A stretch of DNA of 64,000 nt, from NCBI GenBank assembly GCA_934271065.1, contig CAKQQQ010000002.1, positions 62,001 through 126,000 of the forward strand, read 5' to 3'. Positions 15,680 through 24,053 of this stretch are shown here, one piece after another (positions within the stretch are counted from its first letter, which is position 1; each line of letters starts with the position of its first letter). Position numbers and translations under genes: made by a program. The notes beneath the pieces are model-generated. The model did not search any database and had not been told where the DNA came from. It worked only from the letters and a program-made list of their open reading frames with translations. This DNA comes from an uncultured Clostridia bacterium. GTDB taxonomy: Bacteria; Bacillota; Clostridia; Christensenellales; Borkfalkiaceae.

Positions 15680-18520
15680 ATGACTATTCGTTTTTTGTTG
15701 TACGTTGAAATAAACCTGCTTTGCATTATCTTGCTGTCGATAATGCTGATTATGGCGCAGAAATACGGCATAGATTCGACCAGAAAGCGGCGGACTCTTT
15801 CGGTTTCGATGATATTCGCCGCGCTGATGAATTTATCGAGCGTGTTCTGGCACGCGGCGGCTTTGGACATAATCGACGCGTCGGTTACCCTTTTTTACGT
15901 TCTTAACGCGACGTATTTTATCTTTCTCGCTCTGTCGTCGTATTGCTGGTTTTTATACGAAGAAACTTCGTACGACTTCGATACCTGCAACAGCGTAAGG
16001 CTGATAGCGTTGACGATTCTTCCGTTGGTCGCGCTCGTTATCCTGCTCGCGCTGACGCCCTATAACGGCTGGCTTTGTCATATTAGCAAGGACGGAACTC
16101 TCATACTCGGCCCTATGCACTTTTTGCAACAACTGTTATCGTTCGGGTACGTCGTAATCGCCGCGGTAAGAGTGTTTTTACGAACCGTAACAAACAAGAA
16201 AGGCGTGCGGAGAGAACAGTATCTTACGTTGCTTATGTTTGCCGTTCCGCCGATAATTTGTCTGCCGCTACAATTCGTATTCGCAGATCTGCCTATAATC
16301 TCGGTGTCGTTCACGGTAAGTTTTTTGCTTATCTATACGGACTCGTTAAGGCAACAGACGTCGCTCGATCCGCTTACGGGCGTGGGCAACCGCAGAATGT
16401 TGGTAGGCGAACTTTCAAGGCGGCTGAAATTTCAGAAAAAGGACAAGGATTTATACTTCCTGTTTATGGACATAGATTCCTTTAAGTATCTCAACGATAC
16501 CTACGGGCATCATTACGGCGATAAAGTATTACAGGTCGTGGCGGACTGTCTGCGTAACGTATGCGTCGAAACGGACGGGTTTTGCTGCCGCTACGGCGGA
16601 GACGAATTCGCCTTGATACAGGAACTCGATAAAAACGAAAGCGTGGCTTCGTTCGTCACGCGCATCAAGTCGGAAATAAAATCGCGCAGCGACGCGGAAA
16701 ACTTCATAGAACCCGTAAGCGTAAGCGTCGGATTCGCCATACACGACGGCAACAACGAAGACGTGCAGAGTTTTATAGACTTCGCCGACAGGCAGATGTA
16801 CGCCAAAAAGGAAAAGAAACACGCAGACGCCCCCGACGAAGACGCGGACTGGCGCACCGGTAAAAAGATTTATAAAAGGCTGTTCGAGCGCAAGTATTGC
16901 GGCGTGATTTATATAGACGTCGCCACGCGCAAAGTGCATAAACTGAACGCGGACGTGGCAGGCGCGCTCGGTAAAATAGCGCGCTTCGACGCGCCTTACG
17001 ACGAGCAGGTGTTCCGACTTATAGACGATAGCATACCGCGCGCGCAGACCGAAAAACTTAAACGCGCTATGGCATTCGACACGATTGTCGAAAAACTCGA
17101 AACCGAAAAGAAATACGAAGTGGACTTTCAGACCGAAGGCAAAAACGACTTGTATTTATTTCATCGCATAACTTACGAATACCCCGACGTCGCAAAGACG
17201 GCGATACTCGTAACGTCCGAAGACGTTTCCGAACTGATAACCAGCGAAATTGATCCGCCTACGGGGCTGTTGAATCTAACGGGCTTTTACAATCGTCTGA
17301 ACGAACGGCGCAAAACGCACCCGAACGAAAAATTCCGCGTGCAGACGTACGAACTCGAACACTTCAAGGACGTTGTCGGCGTTTACGGAAATACCGTCGG
17401 CAACGCGTTGTTACGCGATATAGGCGAGTATATGAAAGAAAAGGACGACGACACGAGTTTCTCCGCTCACATAAGTTCGGATCACTTTGCAAGATACTGC
17501 GTAGAAGGCTTGGTCGCGGTAGAAGAATACCGCAGCAGTTTTATAAAGGCGTTCGCCGATTACAAACTGTCTATACCCGTAACGATACACGTCGGCGTAT
17601 ACGACTTATGTCGCCCCGAAGACGATGCTTCCGCTATGATTTACAAGGCTAACCTTGCGCTTGCGACGATTAAGGGCGATATGCACAACACTATCGCGTA
17701 TTACGAAGACGATATGATGAAAACCGAGCGCGAAAGGCTGGAATTGCTTAAAAGCGTGGACGACGCGATCGCCAACGAAGATTTCGAAGTATGGTTTCAG
17801 CCGCAGGTCGATTACGCAAAACGGCAACTGATCGGCGCGGAAGCCCTGATCAGATGGCGACACCCCGTGAAAGGGCTTATTCCGCCGTCTGTATTTATAC
17901 CCTTGCTTGAAAAGAGTAACTACATCGGCGCGGTGGACGAACTCGTCATCAGACAGACCTGCCGATATATCCGCAAATGGCTTGACCGCAACCCGTCCGT
18001 AAACGCGCGCGTTTCGGTAAACCTTTCGAGAAACGACGTACTCAGCAACGAGTTTTTACAAAAAGCGGTAAATATAGCGGCGGAGTATAACGTGCCTAAA
18101 ACCGCCCTGCGCTTCGAAGTTACCGAAAGCGCGTATATGGACAAAACCGACCTGCTGATTGCGGGCGTAGACAAACTCCGCAAAGAAGGGTTTTTAGTAG
18201 AACTCGACGATTTCGGCGCGGGGTATTCGTCGCTGAACACGCTTAAAGATATAAGCGTGGATACGATTAAACTCGATATGCAGTTCTTATCTGACAGCAA
18301 AAATTTCGACAAGGAAAAAATAATCGTCTCGACGATAATAGATATGTCGGAAAAACTCGGTTTACCCGTCATCGCGGAAGGCGTGGAGACGAAAGCCCAA
18401 GCCGATATGCTGTCGGAACTCGGTTGCAACCGGATGCAGGGATACTATTTCAGCAAACCCGTACCCGCCGAAAAATACGAAAAAATGCTTTTCGGCAAAA
18501 CGCGTATACCTAATCTGTAA
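15680..18520 (+). CDS. Seven-TM GGDEF-EAL cyclic di-GMP turnover protein
   Basis: A 946-residue membrane protein. The first ~230 residues contain seven hydrophobic segments, a likely sensor. A GGDEF domain follows (about 235-390) with an intact R-Y-G-G-D-E-F at 304-310; the usual RxxD inhibitory site upstream is absent. Residues about 395-530 look PAS-like. Next is a second, degenerate GGDEF-type domain (about 535-690, with SSDHF at the active-site position). The C-terminal EAL domain (about 700-940) keeps E721-A-L, the NLSRNDV asparagine, EVTES, DDFGAGYSSL, KLDMQFL and EGVET. It should be able both to make c-di-GMP and to hydrolyse it. It is divergent from a c-di-GMP riboswitch operon whose promoter lies about 50 bases away. 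The ATG at 15680 is kept because TM1 begins directly after it. Confidence 0.93.
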   Translation: MTIRFLLYVEINLLCIILLSIMLIMAQKYGIDSTRKRRTLSVSMIFAALMNLSSVFWHAAALDIIDASVTLFYVLNATYFIFLALSSYCWFLYEETSYDFDTCNSVRLIALTILPLVALVILLALTPYNGWLCHISKDGTLILGPMHFLQQLLSFGYVVIAAVRVFLRTVTNKKGVRREQYLTLLMFAVPPIICLPLQFVFADLPIISVSFTVSFLLIYTDSLRQQTSLDPLTGVGNRRMLVGELSRRLKFQKKDKDLYFLFMDIDSFKYLNDTYGHHYGDKVLQVVADCLRNVCVETDGFCCRYGGDEFALIQELDKNESVASFVTRIKSEIKSRSDAENFIEPVSVSVGFAIHDGNNEDVQSFIDFADRQMYAKKEKKHADAPDEDADWRTGKKIYKRLFERKYCGVIYIDVATRKVHKLNADVAGALGKIARFDAPYDEQVFRLIDDSIPRAQTEKLKRAMAFDTIVEKLETEKKYEVDFQTEGKNDLYLFHRITYEYPDVAKTAILVTSEDVSELITSEIDPPTGLLNLTGFYNRLNERRKTHPNEKFRVQTYELEHFKDVVGVYGNTVGNALLRDIGEYMKEKDDDTSFSAHISSDHFARYCVEGLVAVEEYRSSFIKAFADYKLSIPVTIHVGVYDLCRPEDDASAMIYKANLALATIKGDMHNTIAYYEDDMMKTERERLELLKSVDDAIANEDFEVWFQPQVDYAKRQLIGAEALIRWRHPVKGLIPPSVFIPLLEKSNYIGAVDELVIRQTCRYIRKWLDRNPSVNARVSVNLSRNDVLSNEFLQKAVNIAAEYNVPKTALRFEVTESAYMDKTDLLIAGVDKLRKEGFLVELDDFGAGYSSLNTLKDISVDTIKLDMQFLSDSKNFDKEKIIVSTIIDMSEKLGLPVIAEGVETKAQADMLSELGCNRMQGYYFSKPVPAEKYEKMLFGKTRIPNL

Positions 18521-18565
18521 CTTAACACACCACCGACCGCGCGCTTTAATTCGACTTAAAAACAA

Positions 18566-18613
18566 CTGCCGCGAGTAATTGCGTTTAGAAGCAATTACTC
18601 GCGGCAGGATTTT
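18566..18613 (+). terminator. Terminator of the GGDEF-EAL gene
   Basis: A perfect 17-bp stem (CTGCCGCGAGTAATTGC and its complement) with an 8-base loop, followed by GATTTTAA, 45 bases past the stop codon. Confidence 0.87.
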
Positions 18614-18625
18614 AACGTAATAACA

Positions 18626-18660
18626 GCCCGCCGCCCTTCGCCAAGCGAAGGGCGGCGGGC
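18626..18660 (-). terminator. Terminator of the gpsA operon
   Basis: A perfect 16-bp GC-rich stem (GCCCGCCGCCCTTCGC and its complement) with a 3-base loop, six bases past the gpsA stop. On the minus strand it is followed by TGTTATTA, a weak T tract. Confidence 0.83.
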
Positions 18661-18666
18661 GCTTTA

Positions 18667-19659
18667 TCATTCGTCGCCTATTATACGCTCTTTTAGTTTA
18701 TCGAACGCCTTTTCCGCGTCCGCGCCGAGTTCGGTTACTTCGTACACGAAGTCTATCACGGGCGCGTCGATATTATATTCTTTTGAAAGTTCGCGCGCGA
18801 TTTTGCAGGCGTAAAGCCCTTCTACCGTCTTTTCGTTATCCGCGGCAAATTCGGCGTAAGACGTTTTGCCTATCTTTATGCCCGCGGCGTAATTGCGCGA
18901 AGTTTCGCTTGAACAGGTCAGCGTAAGATCGCCCACGCCCGCCAAGCCGTAACAGGTGCGCGCGTCGCCGCCGAGTTCGGTTACGAACGCCGATATTTCG
19001 GCAAGACCGCGCGTTATCAACGCGGAACGGGTGTTGATTTTACCGCCAGAGCCTTCCGCTATGCCGCACGCTATCGCAACGACGTTTTTCAGCGCGGAAC
19101 AGTATTCCGCACCGACGGGATCGGAGTTGACGTATACCCTGAAATACGGGGTTGTAAAAATCTTTTGCGCCGCCTTGCTCGACGAGTATTCGGTCGACGA
19201 CGCGGTTATGGCGGTAAACTGCTTTTCGGCTACTTCGCTTGCAAACGTAGGCCCGAGCAGCGACACCGCGTTTTTTCTGAATTTATACGGCAGTCTGTCG
19301 CGTATGACTTCGCCCACGGTGCGTTTCGATTTTTCGTCGAAGCCCTTTACGAGACTGACTATAAGCGTGGTTTCGGTAAGGTGCGGCAGGATTTTCCCGA
19401 CGATTTCTTCCACCGCGAACGACGGAACGGCTATAACAAGCACTTCCGCGCCCGCGCTTGCCGCGTCAAAGTCGGTTGTGGCGGTTATTCCGTCGGGAAG
19501 GTCTACGTCGAAGTACCGCGAGTTACGCCCGTTTTCGTTTATATCGCGCACTTCGTCGGGGTTCTTGCCGTAAACGGTAACGCTATGCCCGTTCTCGCGC
19601 AATACGCAGGATATAGCCGTGCCCCACGCTCCGCTGCCTAAAACGCAAATCTTCTTCAT
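18667..19659 (-). CDS. gpsA: NAD(P)-dependent glycerol-3-phosphate dehydrogenase
   Basis: Reduces dihydroxyacetone phosphate to sn-glycerol 3-phosphate, the backbone for phospholipids and glycerol-phosphate polymers. The 330-residue product starts with the Rossmann motif VLGSGAWGTAIS and keeps the catalytic-lysine segment (SALKNVVAIACGIAEG) and GLAGVGDLTLTC. The ATG at 19659 is chosen because the motif begins five residues later and it overlaps the tagD stop as ATGA. The longer frame from 19746 runs through tagD in another frame. Placement directly after a glycerol-3-phosphate cytidylyltransferase suggests joint supply of CDP-glycerol precursors. Confidence 0.97.
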   Translation of the reverse strand: MKKICVLGSGAWGTAISCVLRENGHSVTVYGKNPDEVRDINENGRNSRYFDVDLPDGITATTDFDAASAGAEVLVIAVPSFAVEEIVGKILPHLTETTLIVSLVKGFDEKSKRTVGEVIRDRLPYKFRKNAVSLLGPTFASEVAEKQFTAITASSTEYSSSKAAQKIFTTPYFRVYVNSDPVGAEYCSALKNVVAIACGIAEGSGGKINTRSALITRGLAEISAFVTELGGDARTCYGLAGVGDLTLTCSSETSRNYAAGIKIGKTSYAEFAADNEKTVEGLYACKIARELSKEYNIDAPVIDFVYEVTELGADAEKAFDKLKERIIGDE

Positions 19660-20063
19660 TTCTTCGACAGGTCTCTTTCGTGGAGATCTTTTTTGATACG
19701 GTTCGTAGAGATTTCGGGCGTGCGCGGCAAATACACGACTTCGCAATAGTCTTTGAGAAAGTCGAATTTACCTTTCCAGTCATCGCCCATTACGAAAACG
19801 TCCGCCTTAAAGGTCTGAACGTCGGGTATCTTCTGCTCCCAATCGGTTTCGGGAATGACGAGATCGACGTAACGCAGGGATTCGAGCAGGGTTTTTCTCT
19901 GCTCGTAATTAAAATACGTTATTTTGCCCTTTTCGACCGTGTTAAACTCGTTGGTCGAAAGCCCTACTATAAGATAATCGCCGTATTGCTTTGCTTTTCT
20001 TAAAAAGTTGATATGCCCGTAATGCAGCAGATCGAACGTTCCGTAAGTGATTACTCTTTTCAT
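19656..20063 (-). CDS. tagD: Glycerol-3-phosphate cytidylyltransferase (TagD-like)
   Basis: Joins CTP and sn-glycerol 3-phosphate to CDP-glycerol, the donor for glycerol-phosphate wall polymers. The 135-residue protein has the nucleotidyltransferase GTFDLLHYGHINFL motif near the N-terminus and a C-terminal RTPEISTNRIK segment, equivalent to the RTEGISTT motif of TagD. The ATG at 20063 follows AAGGCGGAG and overlaps the previous gene's stop by ATGA. No tagB/tagF polymerase is in view, so the CDP-glycerol could instead decorate another surface glycan. Confidence 0.92.
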   Translation of the reverse strand: MKRVITYGTFDLLHYGHINFLRKAKQYGDYLIVGLSTNEFNTVEKGKITYFNYEQRKTLLESLRYVDLVIPETDWEQKIPDVQTFKADVFVMGDDWKGKFDFLKDYCEVVYLPRTPEISTNRIKKDLHERDLSKK

Positions 20064-21232
20064 ATACTCCGCCTTTTTTCGTTTTGAATTTTTGTCAGGT
20101 ACGGCGTACATTCCGTTCCGTCAAGGAAAAGGTACTCGTCGTTAGTCCTGCAACCTTTTACGCGGGTTATTTCGCCGTCGTACGAAACCGAAAACCCCAC
20201 CGTACCCTGTAAATCGGTTCTGCAAACCGTAGAACACGCCGATTGCAACCGCTCTAACACCGACTTGGACGGATGACCGTACTCGTTGCCGAGCCCGCAC
20301 GAAATTACCGCGTATTCGGGTTTTACCGCGCCGAGAAATTCTGCGCAGGTAGAGTTCGCGCTGCCGTGATGCGAGACTTTAAGCACCGTGCAATCGAGAA
20401 AGAGCGGACTGTCTTTATACGCTTTTACCAGATCGCGCTCGCGTTCCGCGCCTATATCGCCGCAGAACAGCATTTTCGTTTTGCCGTAAGTAACGGCTAT
20501 GACGGCGGAAAAGTCGTTCGCGTCGTCGAATTGCTTGAAATCGGTATGTTTCGGCGCGTAAGGAAGAACGAAATCGACGGAATACGAATACGTCTGCCCG
20601 TCGCACGACGCGGCGTTTGAAAAATCGGATTCGTCGTCGAAAAACTCGTAATAAGTGTTTTCGTTCTTCGCCGCTTCGAGATACTCGTCGTACGCAGGCA
20701 CGGGGTTACCGGCAAGCGTTTTGCCGACGTTAAAACCTTCGGCTAACGACACTTTGTCGGATTTGATATACGGACGGAAAGAACACGCCACTTTACGATT
20801 TTTATAGACGTACGCAAGCGAGCCGATATGGTCTTCGTCGGAATGGGTTGCGACGCAATAATCTATCGTCAACGGATTGCCGCGCTCGTCGGTAAGATAT
20901 TCGGCGAGCGTTTTTTCGACTGCCGCGCCGCTTCTTCCGCCGTCGATAAGCATATTTTTGCCGTCGGGGAATTTTATAAGCGTTGCGTCGCCCTGACCTA
21001 CGTCTATGAAATATACTTCCAAAGGCTTTATTTGCGAAACCGTAACCGTGGTGTTTTTGCCCGAAGTTACCGACGCGTCGAGTTTGCCGACGTCTTTTTT
21101 ACGCAACGCGCCCGCCACGAAGCACGAAGCGAATACGAGCAGTATAACGGCGTAAAACACGGCGTTACGGCTCAGTTTATAAAATATATTCTTTATCGCG
21201 CTATGCGGGTTTTTTCTTTTGCGTACGGACAT
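20060..21232 (-). CDS. Membrane-anchored ComEC/Rec2-like metallo-beta-lactamase-fold hydrolase
   Basis: A 390-residue protein with one N-terminal membrane segment (about residues 24-43) and an extracellular metallo-beta-lactamase domain. The metal site is visible as ATHSDEDHIGS (HxDxDH), then FCGDIGAE, KVSHHGS and the late GHPS histidine. Up to the second of these it begins like the ComEC hydrolase domain (VYFIDVGQGDATLI, MLIDGG). It lacks the ComEC competence membrane core, so it is a stand-alone relative, likely a secreted nuclease or phosphodiesterase. It is first in a three-gene overlapping set with tagD and gpsA. No clear ribosome-binding site or promoter is seen upstream. Confidence 0.87.
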   Translation of the reverse strand: MSVRKRKNPHSAIKNIFYKLSRNAVFYAVILLVFASCFVAGALRKKDVGKLDASVTSGKNTTVTVSQIKPLEVYFIDVGQGDATLIKFPDGKNMLIDGGRSGAAVEKTLAEYLTDERGNPLTIDYCVATHSDEDHIGSLAYVYKNRKVACSFRPYIKSDKVSLAEGFNVGKTLAGNPVPAYDEYLEAAKNENTYYEFFDDESDFSNAASCDGQTYSYSVDFVLPYAPKHTDFKQFDDANDFSAVIAVTYGKTKMLFCGDIGAERERDLVKAYKDSPLFLDCTVLKVSHHGSANSTCAEFLGAVKPEYAVISCGLGNEYGHPSKSVLERLQSACSTVCRTDLQGTVGFSVSYDGEITRVKGCRTNDEYLFLDGTECTPYLTKIQNEKRRSI

Positions 21233-21315
21233 TTTTTATAACGGTTTATCTTTTTTTCAAAAAAACGGCTTATCGTTTATTAACGCGGCTGCCGTTTATA
21301 AAACGGGAGCGGAGT

Positions 21316-22524
21316 TTATTTCTCCGCTTCGTAAATTTTGGCAAGACCGCCTACGGAAGTCTCGCGATAGTCGGTTCTTAAATCTTTACCCGTTTCGTAC
21401 ATCGTCTTTACGACGGTATCGAACGCTATTTTACGGGTATCGGTCAAAAACGACGCCAGAGTTACTTCGTTCAGCGCCCTTAACGCCGCAACGGCGTTAC
21501 GCTCTATGCACGGGATCTGAACGAGACCGCAGATAGGATCGCACGTCAAGCCGAGATGATGCTCTATCGCTATTTCCGCCGCGTATTCTATCTGTTCGAT
21601 ATTCATATTTTTGAGTTGAGCAACGCCCGCGGAAGCCATCGCGCAAGCCACGCCTATTTCCGCCTGACAGCCGCATTGCGCGCCGCTTATGGACGCGTTA
21701 GTCTTTACTACGTTGCCTATAACGCCCGCCGTAAGCAGGGCTTTTACTATTTCTTTATCGGGCACGCCGCTTTTTTGTTGAAGATAACAAAATACCGCCG
21801 GCAATACCCCGCACGAGCCGCAGGTCGGCGCGGTGACGACTTCTCCGCCGTCGGCGTTTTCTTCCGACGCGGCGAACGCGTATGCGCACACCAGCCTGTT
21901 TTCGCGGGTTTCCGCGTCTTCGTTCAGGACGTACTGCTCGTTGAGAATTTTGGCTTTTCTGCGAGTGCCTATCCCGCCGGACAATACGCCTTCGGCTTTC
22001 AGTCCGCGCGCCACGCACTCTTTCATCTTTTCCCAAATCTTATACGCGTAATCCCAAATCTCTTCGCCTTCGAAAATCTCGGCGTACTGCCAGAGTTTTA
22101 TATCGTTTTCAAGGCAAAATTCTTTAATTTCGGTAAAATTCGCGTGCGGATAAACTTCGCGCGGGGGCGCGTATTCGTCGCCGTCGAAGACTATTTCTCC
22201 GCCGCCGACGCTATATACCGTGGACTCGCCCGTTATTTTGCCGCGCTCACGCGCGACGAGCGTCATCTTGTTCGGATGAGCCGCGTTTTCGTCGTCGACG
22301 CGGCCGAAAATTACCTGCGTTTTTACGGGCGAAAGGGTTTCGGTTATTATTTTATCGGTAAGATGCCCCTTGCCCGTAGCCGAAAGCGAGCCGTAAAGCG
22401 TGACTACGAATTCGTCCGCGTTCGGGTGCGCCGCTTTGAATATTTTACAGGCTTTTTCGGGGCCCATAGTATGGGAACTCGACGGTCCGCGTCCGATTTT
22501 ATACAGTTCGGTTAACGATTTCAT
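21316..22524 (-). CDS. sdaA: L-serine ammonia-lyase, iron-sulfur type, single chain
   Basis: Deaminates L-serine to pyruvate and ammonia with an oxygen-labile [4Fe-4S] cluster. The 402-residue protein is a single-chain form. The N-terminal beta-type domain shows YKIGRGPSSSHTMGPEKA. The C-terminal alpha-type domain shows TAPTCGSCGVLPAV and the cysteines in SGAQCGCQAEIGVA and LTCDPICGLVQIPC that hold the cluster. The ATG at 22524 overlaps the stop of the upstream C_GCAxxG_C_C gene as ATGA. The longer frame from 22584 reads into that gene. An oxygen-labile enzyme fits an anaerobic host. Confidence 0.96.
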   Translation of the reverse strand: MKSLTELYKIGRGPSSSHTMGPEKACKIFKAAHPNADEFVVTLYGSLSATGKGHLTDKIITETLSPVKTQVIFGRVDDENAAHPNKMTLVARERGKITGESTVYSVGGGEIVFDGDEYAPPREVYPHANFTEIKEFCLENDIKLWQYAEIFEGEEIWDYAYKIWEKMKECVARGLKAEGVLSGGIGTRRKAKILNEQYVLNEDAETRENRLVCAYAFAASEENADGGEVVTAPTCGSCGVLPAVFCYLQQKSGVPDKEIVKALLTAGVIGNVVKTNASISGAQCGCQAEIGVACAMASAGVAQLKNMNIEQIEYAAEIAIEHHLGLTCDPICGLVQIPCIERNAVAALRALNEVTLASFLTDTRKIAFDTVVKTMYETGKDLRTDYRETSVGGLAKIYEAEK

Positions 22525-22967
22525 TCGGTTATACCTAATTCTTCGGCTAATATATCCGCCGCTATGCGGCAAAGTTCGGCGCAAGGGCGTTTTTTCTTAT
22601 ATTCTTCGCTCCTTACAGACGGATCGGCGTTTGAAAGAGAAACCGTCCCCGCAAGCAGTTCTCTGCATACGATAGAACCGTTCGCTTCCTTGTTCTTCGC
22701 GGCAAGGCGTTGGATAAGCGCGTAATGCTCGGCTTTGCTTACGCCGTTTTTACCGTCGTAACCGCACAAAAGCCCCGCGACCATACAACTGCCCGTAAAC
22801 GCGCCGCAAACTTCTCTTAATCTGCCTATCCCGCCGCCGAACGACGACGCAAGCCGCAGATACGCGTCTAAATCTCCGCCGATCTCGTCGGCGAAAGCAA
22901 GCACTACCGCCTGCGCGCAATTATAACCGTTTTTGAAGTATTCTTCCGCTTTTAATCCTTTGTTCAT
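22521..22967 (-). CDS. C_GCAxxG_C_C family probable redox protein
   Basis: A 148-residue protein with the defining cysteine pattern of the family: YNCAQAV near residue 17, then SFGGGIGR, EVCGAFTGSCMVAGLL, and a C-terminal VCRELL plus RPCAELCR pair. These small proteins are common in anaerobes and are thought to be redox-active, but no reaction is established. It starts at an ATG behind GGAAGGAT and is translationally coupled to the serine dehydratase, suggesting a role linked to that iron-sulfur enzyme. That link is inference from position. Confidence 0.92.
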   Translation of the reverse strand: MNKGLKAEEYFKNGYNCAQAVVLAFADEIGGDLDAYLRLASSFGGGIGRLREVCGAFTGSCMVAGLLCGYDGKNGVSKAEHYALIQRLAAKNKEANGSIVCRELLAGTVSLSNADPSVRSEEYKKKRPCAELCRIAADILAEELGITE

Positions 22968-23030
22968 ATCCTTCCGACCGCAAACGATTGCGGTATTGCG
23001 GCGTTATAGCCGCGACAGATTGCTACGGCG

Positions 23031-24035
23031 TTATTTGGGCGCGGACGCGTTCTTCGCCGCCTCGCGTATACTCTCTTCGATTTCTTTTTCGATTTCGGGA
23101 TGAGCCGTAAGATATTCTTTCGCCTTGTCTCTGCCCTGCGCGATCTTTTCGTCTTTGTACGAAAACCACGAACCGCTTTTTTCAAGTATGCCGTACTCCA
23201 CGCCGAGATCGACTATACAACCCGTCTGGGATATGCCTTCGCCGTAGATGATGTCGAATTCCGCGGTCTTGAACGGCGGAGCGAGTTTGTTTTTGACGAT
23301 CTTCGCTTTCGTTCTGTTACCGAACATTCCGTTGCTGTCTTTGAGCGCGTCGGTCTTTCTTACGTCGATACGGATAGTGGAATAGAATTTGAGAGCCTTA
23401 CCGCCCGGCGTGACTTCGGGGTTGCCGAACATTACGCCGACTTTTTCGCGGAGTTGGTTGATGAATATTACGCAGGTCTTAGATTTGTTGGTAATACCCG
23501 TAAGTTTACGCAACGCCTGCGACATAAGTCTCGCCTGCAAACCGACGTGAGAATCGCCCATATCGCCTTCGATTTCGGCTTTGGGGGTAAGCGCGGCGAC
23601 GGAGTCTACGACTATGAGATCGACCGCCCCGCTCCTTACGAGATTGTCGGTTATGTCAAGGGCCTGTTCGCCCGTGTCGGGCTGGGAGACGTAAAGGTTT
23701 TCAAGATCTACGCCGAGTTTTGCCGCGTATACGGGATCGAGCGCGTGTTCGGCGTCGATAAACGCCGCTATTCCGCCCTGTTTCTGGGTTTCGGCGATGA
23801 CGTGCAAAGCGACCGTCGTTTTACCCGAAGATTCCGGACCGTATATTTCTATTATTCTGCCGCGCGGTACTCCGCCTACGCCGAGCGCAAGGTCGAGAGT
23901 AAGACAACCCGTAGGGATTACGTCGACGGTCTGATCCGCCGCGCCCTGACCGAGTTTCATAATCGCGCCCTTACCGTACTGCTTCTCGATCTCTTTAAGG
24001 ACGAGATCAAGGGCTTTCTGTTTTTCTTCCAACAT
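23031..24035 (-). CDS. recA: Recombinase RecA
   Basis: The ATP-dependent strand-exchange protein for homologous recombination and SOS co-protease activity. The 334-residue sequence has Walker A GPESSGKT, the IDAEHALDP segment, Walker B LIVVDS, the DNA-binding loop L1 region EIEGDMGDSHVGLQARLMSQ and FINQLREKVGV. The C-terminal acidic tail is short. The start has GAGGT seven bases upstream. It is the last gene of the ftsK-rimO-pgsA-cinA-recA run. No clear LexA-type operator is present in the 18-base gap before it. Confidence 0.99.
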   Translation of the reverse strand: MLEEKQKALDLVLKEIEKQYGKGAIMKLGQGAADQTVDVIPTGCLTLDLALGVGGVPRGRIIEIYGPESSGKTTVALHVIAETQKQGGIAAFIDAEHALDPVYAAKLGVDLENLYVSQPDTGEQALDITDNLVRSGAVDLIVVDSVAALTPKAEIEGDMGDSHVGLQARLMSQALRKLTGITNKSKTCVIFINQLREKVGVMFGNPEVTPGGKALKFYSTIRIDVRKTDALKDSNGMFGNRTKAKIVKNKLAPPFKTAEFDIIYGEGISQTGCIVDLGVEYGILEKSGSWFSYKDEKIAQGRDKAKEYLTAHPEIEKEIEESIREAAKNASAPK

Positions 24036-24053
24036 TTATTTTACCTCACAATT

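Noticed and set aside
21233..21315. Terminator between the serine dehydratase and the ComEC-like gene
   Set aside because: Only a 4- to 6-bp stem with a loop of over 20 bases precedes the T run; too weak to annotate.
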